Part shown: positions 56,140 to 63,572 of the stretch, piece after piece
How positions within the stretch are numbered: the first letter of the stretch is position 1
Layout: every line of letters begins with the position of its first letter
Assembly (NCBI GenBank): GCA_021324855.1
Contig: JAJPIG010000015.1
Coordinates: 248,001-312,000, forward strand
From: Pseudomonadota bacterium
GTDB lineage: Bacteria; Desulfobacterota; Binatia; Binatales; Binataceae
Direction: 5' to 3'
DNA: 64,000 bases
The notes under the pieces: model-generated
The model's input: only the letters and a program-made list of their open reading frames with translations
Told to the model about the DNA's origin: nothing
Databases searched by the model: none
Position numbers and translations under genes: made by a program

Positions 56140-56610
56140 ATGGAGTACATCGAAAAGATTACGTGGGAAGGCCGTGCGCTCTCCCTCAAGCGCAAGGTCA
56201 AACCCACCGAGGTGAGCGGCGCCGAAGGCGGCGTTGCGCTCGAGCATCTGCGCATCACGGATCCCGCCGTGCGACCGACCAATCAGGATGTTCCCGAGGG
56301 CACCCCGCTGCGCGTGTTCCAGGCAGACGGCGTCGGCATCGACGTTTCCAAGCGCAGCACGGCCGAGATGACATTCTGGCATCGCAACGCCGACTACGAC
56401 GAACTGATCTTCTGCCATCAGGGCGGGATGATCTGGGAGACCGAGCTCGGCACGCTCGAAATCAAGGCCGGCGAGATGCTGCTGATACCGCGCGGCGTGG
56501 CGCATCGCGCGATTCCTCCGCAAGGCGGCGGCGAGAACATTTTGGTCGAGCTGAAGATCCGCCCGACGGTGCGCAAGGTCTGGCCGGCGGGCGCGAAGGA
56601 TGGGGCGTAG
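56140..56610 (+). CDS. Cupin-domain protein, homogentisate-dioxygenase-like fold
   Basis: 156 residues. Begins MEYIEKITWEGRALSLKRKV. Cupin core around FWHRNADYDELIFCHQGG (H, D/E, H positions) and IPRGVAHRAIPP. These motif types appear in small cupins near ring-cleavage or homogentisate 1,2-dioxygenase-like genes. Enzyme activity unknown. 30 bases after the amidohydrolase. Confidence 0.78.
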   Translation: MEYIEKITWEGRALSLKRKVKPTEVSGAEGGVALEHLRITDPAVRPTNQDVPEGTPLRVFQADGVGIDVSKRSTAEMTFWHRNADYDELIFCHQGGMIWETELGTLEIKAGEMLLIPRGVAHRAIPPQGGGENILVELKIRPTVRKVWPAGAKDGA

Positions 56611-56615
56611 CACCG

Positions 56616-57443
56616 ATGCCGGTAATCGATTTTCACATTCATACCTACGACTACCCCATCCAGGGGCCGCCGGAGTTCATCGAGTTCATGAACCGCGAGC
56701 TGCGCGGCTCTTTCGACGACTTCGTGCGCGCGCGATGCAATGCCGCGAACTATTTGAAAGTGCTCGATGAGGCGGGAATCGATTACGCGGTAATCCTTGC
56801 CGAGCTCGCACCGGTCACCTCGGCGATCGCGAGCAACGAGGGCGTCAGCCGTCTGTGCGCGGGAACTTCGCGGTTGCTGCCGTTCGCGAGCATCAACCCG
56901 TTCCTGACCGACCATCTCGATCGCGAGCTAGAGCGGCTGATCGTCAAAGAGCACTTCCGCGGCGTGAAGCTCTATCCGACCTATCAATTTTTCTATCCCA
57001 ACGATGCGCGCATCTATCCGCTCTACGCCAAGGCGCAGGAACTCGGTATTCCGGTGTTGCTGCACACCGGATCGTCGGTCTTCCCCGCCTCGCGCATCAA
57101 GTACGGCGATCCGCTCTATCTCGACGATGTCGCGGTCGATTTCCCCGAGCTGAACATCGTGCTGGCGCACAGCGGGCGGCCATTCTGGTACGACCGCGCC
57201 TTCGCGCTCGCGCGTTTTCGCCCGCACATCTACATGGAGCTTTCCGGACTGCCGCCGTCGCGCCTGATGCGTTACTTTCCGGAGCTCGAACGCGTCGGTG
57301 ACAAGGTGATTTTCGGTTCCGATTGGCCGAGCGTGCCGACGCTCAAGGAGAACGTCGCCGCGATCCGGGCGCTGCCGATTTCTGAAGAAGTGAAAACCAA
57401 AATTCTGGGCGGCAATGCGGCGCGGATTCTGAAATTGACCTGA
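56616..57443 (+). CDS. Amidohydrolase-2 (TIM-barrel) family protein
   Basis: 275 residues from ATG at 56616. H-x-H in VIDFHIHTYD, H in LLHTGSSVF and VLAHSGRPFWYDR, D in IFGSDWPSVPT. This is the decarboxylase/hydrolase group (2-pyrone-4,6-dicarboxylate or 4-oxalomesaconate-type). It could be a lactone or cyclic-amide hydrolase, or a metal-dependent decarboxylase. Starts six bases after the cupin stop. Confidence 0.88.
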   Translation: MPVIDFHIHTYDYPIQGPPEFIEFMNRELRGSFDDFVRARCNAANYLKVLDEAGIDYAVILAELAPVTSAIASNEGVSRLCAGTSRLLPFASINPFLTDHLDRELERLIVKEHFRGVKLYPTYQFFYPNDARIYPLYAKAQELGIPVLLHTGSSVFPASRIKYGDPLYLDDVAVDFPELNIVLAHSGRPFWYDRAFALARFRPHIYMELSGLPPSRLMRYFPELERVGDKVIFGSDWPSVPTLKENVAAIRALPISEEVKTKILGGNAARILKLT

Positions 57444-57503
57444 AGATCGTCCTTGCGCCCGCGCGCCGAACGGCGCTTTGATTGGTATGGAGCGAGTTGA
57501 ACG

Positions 57504-57698
57504 ATGGCTGTGAATGACAGGCGCGAACGAACGCGGATGCTGGCCATGGCGGCCGGGATCGACCTCACCGACTCCGAAATCGCGGCCATGGCTGAACTGC
57601 TCTGCGGCTTGATCGATACGATCGATGAGGCGGCGGCCGGTTTCGGTGCGGATGCGCCCGAACCGTTGATGCGCCCGGGAAGCTCGCGATGGCAATGA
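57504..57698 (+). CDS. Small GatC/AtzG-like partner of an amidase
   Basis: 64 residues. Helical (RERTRMLAMAAGIDLTDSEI, AAMAELLCGLIDTIDEA) with tail PEPLMRPGSS. Short length, GatC-like helix pattern and overlap (10 bases) with the amidase start match AtzG (DUF4089), which forms the AtzEG complex with the amidase AtzE. It probably holds or stabilises the amidase. Family call is inference from context and shape. Confidence 0.6.
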   Translation: MAVNDRRERTRMLAMAAGIDLTDSEIAAMAELLCGLIDTIDEAAAGFGADAPEPLMRPGSSRWQ

Positions 57699-59038
57699 CG
57701 TTCGATCCGTTGCGCGCCTCCATCGCCGAGCTCGGCGCCGCATTGCGCGAGCGGCGCATCTCGATCCGCGAGCTGATCGACGAGCATCTCGCACGCCTCG
57801 TCGCGGTCAATCCGAAGATCAATGCGTTCTCGCTGCCTGACCCGGATGGCGCGCGCGCTGCCGCCGCCGCGCTCGATGCCGAGCTTGCCGCTGGCACGCT
57901 CCGTTCGCCCCTTCACGGCATCCCGATCACCGTCAAGGACCTGTTCGCAACGCGCGGGCAGCGCACCGCGGCCGGCTCTTCGATCCTGCGCGACCGAGTC
58001 ACCGATTACGATGCCGACGCGGTTGCGAACCTGCGGACGAAGGGCGCGGTGATCCTCGGCAAGACCGCGATGGACGAATTTGCGTTCAGTCCGATCGGCG
58101 TCAACGTTCATTACGGGAATACGCGCAATCCGTGGGACCTGGAGCGGGTCACCGGCGGATCGAGCGCCGGCGCGGCGGCGGCGCTCGCGGCCGGAATCGG
58201 GACCGGCGCGCTCGGCAGCGACACCGGCGGATCAGTGCGACTGCCGGCGGCGCTCTGCGGCGTGGCCGGTTTTAAACCGAGCTACGATCGATTGCCGCGC
58301 GGCGGCGCATTCCCGCTCGCCTGGTCGCTCGATCACCCGGGAGTCTTCGCGCGCTCGGTCGCCGACCTCTGCGCGATGTTCGACGCTGCGGCGTTTCCGG
58401 AAGCCCGCCTCGGCGCGCTGCCCGCAGTTACCGGACGCGAACTGCGCTTTGGGATCCTCGAAGAGTTCTGCCGCGATCTTGACGCCGAAGTTGGCGCACG
58501 CTGGGAGGGATTTATACGCGCGATCACGGCTGCCGGTGTCCGCGTCGAAACCGTTCAGCCCAACACCAGCAAGCTTTCGATTGCGGCCTCAACCGCAATC
58601 ATGTTCGCCGAGGCTGCCGCGGTGCATCGCGAATGGCTCAAGACGCGGCGCGCCGATTACGGCGAAGGCATTCGGATGCGTCTGCTGCAGGGCGCATTGA
58701 TCCCGGCCTCGACCTATCTGCGTGCGCTGCAGCTCCGCCGTGTGATCGCAGAGGAGTTCGAAGCTCTCTTCAAGACCTACGATTCCCTTATCTGTCCGAC
58801 CAACGTGACGGTCGCCCAGACCATCGCGTCAGTCGAAGGGCCGACTGCCGGACGGATGATCCGCAACACGCGGCTTGCGCCGCTCCTCGGGATTCCCGGG
58901 CTGAGTCTGCCAATTCCGGGGCGCGGGTTGCCGGTTGGCGCGCAATTGATGGGTCCGGTCGCGGGCGATGCGAAGCTGCTCGCCGCCGCCGGCGTGATCG
59001 AAAAAATCATCGGCCCGGCGGATTCGCCGCCTCTTTAG
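57689..59038 (+). CDS. Amidase-signature hydrolase, AtzE-like
   Basis: 449 residues. The Ser-cisSer-Lys triad is K83 ([11 protein letters not shown]), S158 or S159 (GGSSAG), and S182 ([12 protein letters not shown]). Amidase-signature family members hydrolyse amides or carbamoyl groups; the adjacent AtzG-like gene supports the 1-carboxybiuret-hydrolase-type branch. With nitrile hydratase elsewhere in the window it could also take nitrile-derived amides. Starts ATGGCAATG with overlap to the small gene. Confidence 0.9.
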   Translation: MAMTFDPLRASIAELGAALRERRISIRELIDEHLARLVAVNPKINAFSLPDPDGARAAAAALDAELAAGTLRSPLHGIPITVKDLFATRGQRTAAGSSILRDRVTDYDADAVANLRTKGAVILGKTAMDEFAFSPIGVNVHYGNTRNPWDLERVTGGSSAGAAAALAAGIGTGALGSDTGGSVRLPAALCGVAGFKPSYDRLPRGGAFPLAWSLDHPGVFARSVADLCAMFDAAAFPEARLGALPAVTGRELRFGILEEFCRDLDAEVGARWEGFIRAITAAGVRVETVQPNTSKLSIAASTAIMFAEAAAVHREWLKTRRADYGEGIRMRLLQGALIPASTYLRALQLRRVIAEEFEALFKTYDSLICPTNVTVAQTIASVEGPTAGRMIRNTRLAPLLGIPGLSLPIPGRGLPVGAQLMGPVAGDAKLLAAAGVIEKIIGPADSPPL

Positions 59039-59060
59039 GCGCCGCGGCCAGGGAGCTGTC

Positions 59061-60443
59061 ATGGCAACCGATCTCGGCGGCTTTCTCGAAGAGCATCGCG
59101 AGGCTGTCAACTGGATTCGCAAACCAGTCGATCTCGATAACGTCGGCGCACTGACCGGCCAGAGCACGAAGACCATCGTCTTCGAGAACCTTAGGAACTA
59201 TCCCGGCTGGCGGCTGGCCGATCTGTTGTTTCACAATCGCGAAGCGCAGGCGCGCGTGCTCGGATGCGAGCCGCATCAGGTCGTGCAGACGCTCGCCAAG
59301 GTGCTGGAGCGGGGCCCGCGCAAGTTCCGGATTGTCGAGGATGGTCCGGTCAAGGAGATCAAGCTCACGGGTGACGACGTCGATCTGACCAGGCTGCCGG
59401 TGGTGCGGCATACGGAGCGCGATCCCGGTCCGTACCTCACCTCGTTCAACGTGGTGCGCGATCCTGAGACGGGCGTGTGCAACTCCAACAACCCACGCTC
59501 GCTGGTGCTGGGCCGCAATCGTACGCTCTCATCGTTCGTCACGCGGCACGTGCAGAGCATTTTCGGCAAGTACAAGGCGGCGAAGCAAAAGATGCCGCAG
59601 GCGATATGTATCGGCGCGCATCCGGCCTTCGAGTTGGCCGCGGCATACAGCGGCCTGCACGACGATTTTTGGGACCTGGAGTACGCCGGCACGATCATGG
59701 GGCGGACGCTCGATCTCGTGCGCTGCGAGACGCTTGACCTGATGGTCCCCGCCGAGGCGCAGATCGTGATCGAGGGCTACGTCAATCCCGAGCGCACGGG
59801 TATCGATGGTCCGAATCCGGGTCCGGCCACCTACTTCGTTCCGGCGCGCGCACCGGCGCCGGAATTTGAAGTCACGGCCATCACGATGCGCCGCGAGCCT
59901 ATCTACCGCAATCACATGTGCAGCCCGTGGACCGACCATCAGCCGCTGCCGCGCCTGTTCCACGAGGCTCAGCTTTATCGGATGCTGCGCGCGCAGGGAC
60001 TCGACGTGCGCGAGGTGATGTTTCCGCCGTGGGGCGGCGCGATGTCGTGCGTGATCCAGATCGCGCCAGCCGCGGATGGCCAGGTCAACGACGCGCTGCT
60101 GGCAGTGATGGGCGCGCCGTGGCTCAACACCAAGCTGGTGGTGGCAGTCGATCCGGATATCAACATCTACGATCCCGCCGATGTCTACTTCGCGATCACC
60201 ACGCGGGTCGATCCGTCGAAGCACGTGATCATCGTGCCGAACACCCGCGGCAATCCGATGGACCCGTCGACCACGCCGGTTCTGGAAGCCGGCGAATCCG
60301 CGATCAACCATCGTCATCCGGCGGTGGTCGGCAAGATGGGCATCGATGCGACCAAGCCGGTGCCCTATCGTGCGAATCGCGCCGATTTCGATCGTGGATG
60401 GCCGGTGAACTGGGGCAAGGTCAAGCTGACCGACTATCTCTAA
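59061..60443 (+). CDS. UbiD-family decarboxylase
   Basis: 460 residues. UbiD hallmark segments: NPRSLVLGRNRTLSSFVTRH, GAHPAFELAAAYSG, IVIEGYVNPERTGIDGPNPG, PIYRNHMCSPWTDHQPL, PWGGAMSCVIQIAP and DVYFAITTRVDPSKHV. These enzymes need prenylated FMN and reversibly decarboxylate aromatic or unsaturated acids. No UbiX prenyltransferase is in the window. It ends the tightly spaced run that began at 47694, apart from a promoter gap before the next gene. Confidence 0.92.
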   Translation: MATDLGGFLEEHREAVNWIRKPVDLDNVGALTGQSTKTIVFENLRNYPGWRLADLLFHNREAQARVLGCEPHQVVQTLAKVLERGPRKFRIVEDGPVKEIKLTGDDVDLTRLPVVRHTERDPGPYLTSFNVVRDPETGVCNSNNPRSLVLGRNRTLSSFVTRHVQSIFGKYKAAKQKMPQAICIGAHPAFELAAAYSGLHDDFWDLEYAGTIMGRTLDLVRCETLDLMVPAEAQIVIEGYVNPERTGIDGPNPGPATYFVPARAPAPEFEVTAITMRREPIYRNHMCSPWTDHQPLPRLFHEAQLYRMLRAQGLDVREVMFPPWGGAMSCVIQIAPAADGQVNDALLAVMGAPWLNTKLVVAVDPDINIYDPADVYFAITTRVDPSKHVIIVPNTRGNPMDPSTTPVLEAGESAINHRHPAVVGKMGIDATKPVPYRANRADFDRGWPVNWGKVKLTDYL

Positions 60444-60490
60444 GCGGCTGGCGGGCCCCAGTCGCAAACTCGCTCGCGAGAAAATTTCGT

Positions 60491-60520
60491 TTGTCGCGCG
60501 GCTGCAAATTGTCCTACAAT
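60491..60520 (+). promoter_or_regulatory. Promoter ahead of the di-iron/ferredoxin array
   Basis: TTGTCG (60491-60496) and TACAAT (60515-60520) with an 18-base spacer, in the gap between the UbiD-type gene and the small protein gene. The -10 differs from consensus at one base. Confidence 0.5.
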
Positions 60521-60585
60521 CCAACCATTCCTTCGCTCCGAGTTCGCTTCAGGCGATCGCGCGGACCGCGGAAAGGATGTGGCGC

Positions 60586-60945
60586 ATGGGACTGGGCATT
60601 CTCGTGGGCAAACGCACCCGGCGCGGCTACCGGCCCTCGCTGATGCATCGGCTGCTAAAGCCGCGGATTTCCGGTAACAGTATCAACGGCCTCGGTGAAA
60701 AGAACCGCCGCAGAGCGTCGCCAATCTATCATTGGGCCGAGCTTCCATTTCCGCACAAGCGGATCTGGCGATGGTTTCCGCTGCTCGAGCTGCGATCCCT
60801 TGAAATGATTCGGCAGGTGCGTGAGGCGATTCGGCAGCGCGCTACGCCTCTGCTCCCGATCAGCAACATACGCATGGAAGATCAGCCGGCGAACTGGGCG
60901 GCGCGCGCGAAGCAGTTTGCGCTGGAGAACGAAGCGCGACAGTGA
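60586..60945 (+). CDS. Hypothetical basic protein, about 119 residues
   Basis: ATG at 60586 with GGAAAGG nine bases ahead; an ATG at 60577 is an alternative but too close to that site. Very basic N-terminus (LVGKRTRRGYRPSLMHRLLK) and a Trp-rich part (WAELPFPHKRIWRWFPLLEL). No recognised domain. It is the first gene after a promoter and precedes the ferritin-like/ferredoxin array, so it may be a regulator or partner of that set. Confidence 0.55.
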   Translation: MGLGILVGKRTRRGYRPSLMHRLLKPRISGNSINGLGEKNRRRASPIYHWAELPFPHKRIWRWFPLLELRSLEMIRQVREAIRQRATPLLPISNIRMEDQPANWAARAKQFALENEARQ

Positions 60946-61020
60946 CAATATGGCGCGTCTGTTTGCGAGTCTGAGTCGGCGGGACTAAGTTACGCTCAAA
61001 GGAGGGTGCTGGCCGAGACG

Positions 61021-61770
61021 ATGATCGAATTACCCGGCAAGGCACTGGCGCGCGAGTTGATCGAGCGCAGCCGCGGGGCAGCACGGAGCACGCCGCTCGA
61101 TCCGATCATCGCGATGGCCCGCGAGAAGCGGCTCGACGACGGCGCCGCTTTTCGTCTGGTCTGCCGGTTGTGGGCGCTGGAGCGGCTCTTCTATTACATC
61201 TACGGCGGATGGGGGCAGGGGCTCGAACTCAACGATTTTCCGCCGGGCGTCAAATACCTTTTCGCCCGTCAGATCATGGATGAGTCGACGCACGAGATGC
61301 TCTACATGGACACGATGCTGCGCAAGGGCTGGATCGAAAAGCAGCGCGACGCATTTGAGCATCCGTGCGGCCGCTTCGCGATCAATTGCGCGCTCTCTTC
61401 GTACGCGTACACGCTGCGCTACTTCGCTTCGTATCCGCATAGCGTCAGAATCGCGGCGCTCAACCTGGGACCGAAAATCGTCGAACTCGCCTGGATGGAA
61501 CAGCTCGCCGCGGCGCTTGACGATCCGATCGTGAAAGGCGTCTTCGAGAGTCAGTTCGTCGAGAACCGCAGCCACATCAACATGGGCCGGCGCATCGTCG
61601 AGGAGCACATCGCCACGCCGTTTGAGAGCGAGCTCGCGCGGCGGGTCACCGAATCGGCGTGCAAGGATTATGCGAAATTCCTGCGCGAACTGGTGAATCT
61701 CGTGATGGAGCGCGAGACGGAGGAACAGAAAGGCCCGATGGGCGCGATCTTCCAGCGCGTCATCGAGTAA
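61021..61770 (+). CDS. Ferritin-like protein with altered iron site
   Basis: 249 residues from the ATG at 61021; a GTG at 61006 right after GGAGG is also possible, so the start is uncertain. First half-site E54, E88/H91 (DESTHEM) matches a di-iron bundle. At the second site the segment is FVENRSHINMG: H185 is there but the residue three before it is Asn (N182), not Glu, with Glu at 181. Other copies in this window have E-x-x-H here. It may bind one iron only, or use a shifted Glu. Two bases separate it from the ferredoxin gene. Confidence 0.78.
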   Translation: MIELPGKALARELIERSRGAARSTPLDPIIAMAREKRLDDGAAFRLVCRLWALERLFYYIYGGWGQGLELNDFPPGVKYLFARQIMDESTHEMLYMDTMLRKGWIEKQRDAFEHPCGRFAINCALSSYAYTLRYFASYPHSVRIAALNLGPKIVELAWMEQLAAALDDPIVKGVFESQFVENRSHINMGRRIVEEHIATPFESELARRVTESACKDYAKFLRELVNLVMERETEEQKGPMGAIFQRVIE

Positions 61771-61772
61771 TC

Positions 61773-62045
61773 ATGCCGACGCTCAAAATCGATCACGAAC
61801 TCTGCACTGAATGCCGGATGTGCTACGTGGCGTGCCGCGAGCTTAACCTGAACGCCGTCTATGTCGCCGCCGAGCCGCTCCATCGTCTCGAGATCGATCC
61901 CGCGCGCTGCCTGTTTCCCGGCTGCACCGCGTGCCTCCCGTACTGCCCCGCGCCCGGGTCGATGGTCGAGGCGGAGACCGGACGATCGATGGTGCCGCCG
62001 CCACAGGACATCCATCGGTGGTCGCTCAAGGGCAAGATGCGCTAG
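61773..62045 (+). CDS. 2[4Fe-4S] ferredoxin, unusual spacing
   Basis: 90 residues. First cluster C11, C14, C17, C21 (CTECRMCYVAC). Second set is C46, C51, C54, C58 (CLFPGCTACLPYC), a C-x4-C-x2-C-x3-C pattern rather than C-x2-C-x2-C-x3-C. A 30-residue tail (EAETGRSMVPPPQDIHRWSL) follows. Likely electron donor to a neighbouring di-iron protein. Confidence 0.88.
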   Translation: MPTLKIDHELCTECRMCYVACRELNLNAVYVAAEPLHRLEIDPARCLFPGCTACLPYCPAPGSMVEAETGRSMVPPPQDIHRWSLKGKMR

Positions 62046-62053
62046 GGGACGCT

Positions 62054-62770
62054 ATGCATCCAATCCTCGAAGAGTTTCTCAACGACTGGGTATGGCCGAC
62101 GGCTCCCGGAGCGGGCGGCGCGAAATTCCGCCTGCGTCTCACGGAGGAAAAGTGCATCCCGGGATGGCAGGGGCTGGTGACCAGCACCGTGCGCGAACTC
62201 GAGGCGGGGCAGGGAGCGGGCGAGGATTGGAAGCGCCGCCTCGCGCTCGAAGGTTACGCGGCCGAAGGCGTGCAGTTTTCGATCAAACAAATGTCGGCGC
62301 AGTTGATGTCGATAAGCCTCGAAGATCAGGCGCGCTGGATTGATATCCAGCGGATGCGCGCGCGCCAGGTCTGGGACGAATGCAAACACAGCAAGCTGCA
62401 TGTCGATTCGCTGAGCGGCCACGGCTGGATCAAGCGCGAGCGCGAGCTGATGAACGACGTCGAGGCGAATTTCCAGCCGCTATCCTCCTACTTCGGGCAG
62501 GGCATGATGTTCGCGCATATCCATCCGCTGGCTCGCAACGCCCAGCATTACTTCATCGAGGCCGGCGCCTACCTAACGATCTGCATCTACGAACGTATGG
62601 TCGATGACCGGCTCGTGCGTCATCAGCATCTCAGCCAGAAGGCCGAAGAGCTGATGCATTTCATGGAAGGCAAGTACCAGATCGATACCTACTGCACGAC
62701 GCCCGCGACCCAGCAGATCGTCGAGCAGACCTTGGACTGGGTGTTGGGGTTTTTTCAGGGCCGGGTGTAA
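62054..62770 (+). CDS. Ferritin-like di-iron protein
   Basis: 238 residues. Complete set of ligands for a di-iron bundle: E71, E109/H112 (WDECKHSKLH), E169 (YFIEAGAY), E199/H202 (AEELMHFMEG). Helices are long and there is no signal peptide. The family is that of PaaA/PaaC-like and other carboxylate-bridged di-iron proteins. It sits between two ferredoxins, nine bases after the first. A role in O2-dependent oxidation or reduction of a catabolic intermediate is plausible but unproven. Confidence 0.82.
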   Translation: MHPILEEFLNDWVWPTAPGAGGAKFRLRLTEEKCIPGWQGLVTSTVRELEAGQGAGEDWKRRLALEGYAAEGVQFSIKQMSAQLMSISLEDQARWIDIQRMRARQVWDECKHSKLHVDSLSGHGWIKRERELMNDVEANFQPLSSYFGQGMMFAHIHPLARNAQHYFIEAGAYLTICIYERMVDDRLVRHQHLSQKAEELMHFMEGKYQIDTYCTTPATQQIVEQTLDWVLGFFQGRV

Positions 62771-62780
62771 GGGCGGCGCG

Positions 62781-62972
62781 ATGAAAGTTGCGATCGATCA
62801 GGCGCGATGCAACGCGTGCGGGCTTTGCCGCGAGGTCTGCCCGGAGTCGGCGATCCATCCGAAGTATCTGGAAATCCGGCATCTTTACGAGGTCGACCTT
62901 GGTCGCTGCACTGGATGCGGTGATTGTCTCGAATATTGCCCGGCACCGGGCGCGTTGGTGGAGTCAGCCTAA
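62781..62972 (+). CDS. Short 2[4Fe-4S] ferredoxin
   Basis: 63 residues with both classic clusters: C10, C13, C16, C20 (CNACGLCREVC) and C43, C46, C49, C53 (CTGCGDCLEYC). About clostridial size. Ten bases after the di-iron gene, so in one transcript with it. Completes a repeating pattern of ferritin-like gene then ferredoxin gene. Confidence 0.93.
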   Translation: MKVAIDQARCNACGLCREVCPESAIHPKYLEIRHLYEVDLGRCTGCGDCLEYCPAPGALVESA

Positions 62973-63017
62973 GGAACGCCCGATTCATGCACCGTTCAAA
63001 GCAGCGGCAAACAAATC

Positions 63018-63045
63018 TTGACCTGCAGGCCTGCGGGCGTATAAG
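63018..63045 (+). promoter_or_regulatory. Near-consensus promoter for cupredoxin gene
   Basis: TTGACC (63018-63023) and TATAAG (63040-63045) with a 16-base spacer. The start codon of the cupredoxin is at 63054, only nine bases past the -10, so transcription would start at or next to the ATG. Confidence 0.55.
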
Positions 63046-63053
63046 AAAATGCC

Positions 63054-63488
63054 ATGGAATCATCAACTTGTTTTAACCTGACTTATGCGCTTCGAGGCCT
63101 GAGCCAAACCGTCTTCGCCGCCGCCATCGTGGTGGCGCTTGCGGCCGGGCTGGGAATTTCGATGGCGCCGAGCGCCTGGGCGAAGACTGTCGAGGTCAAA
63201 ATGACTGACACGCCGCCGGTCTTTATCCCCGCCAAGGTCACCATCAACAAAGGCGACACGATCAAGTGGATCAACAATGCGCAGACCTTGCACACCGTCA
63301 CTTTCGACCCCGCCAAGGCGGTCGACAAGTCGAACGTCATCCTGCCCAAGGGCGTTGCGCCGTTCGATTCCGGGTTCATGATGCCCGGTAAGGACTTTAG
63401 TTACACCTTCACGATCCCAGGCCAGTACAAATACTTCTGCATCCCGCACGAAAAGGACGGGATGATTGGTTACGTCACAGTCAAGTAG
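63054..63488 (+). CDS. Secreted cupredoxin (plastocyanin/azurin-like)
   Basis: 144 residues. Signal peptide (FAAAIVVALAAGLGISMAPS, cleavage near AWA-K). Type-1 copper ligands H80 (TLHTVTF), C129, H132 and M137 (YFCIPHEKDGM). A periplasmic electron carrier or copper protein. The ATG at 63054 has no ribosome site and lies at the predicted transcript start, which suggests a leaderless message. The stop overlaps a 14-base palindrome at 63487-63500. It precedes a cytochrome c gene. Confidence 0.9.
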   Translation: MESSTCFNLTYALRGLSQTVFAAAIVVALAAGLGISMAPSAWAKTVEVKMTDTPPVFIPAKVTINKGDTIKWINNAQTLHTVTFDPAKAVDKSNVILPKGVAPFDSGFMMPGKDFSYTFTIPGQYKYFCIPHEKDGMIGYVTVK

Positions 63489-63572
63489 TTTGCGCAAACT
63501 CACGGTTTGCAGGCGGGGTTGATCGCCCGGCTGCGCACAGCTAAGAGAGACGGAAATCAGCGGGAGTTAGGC

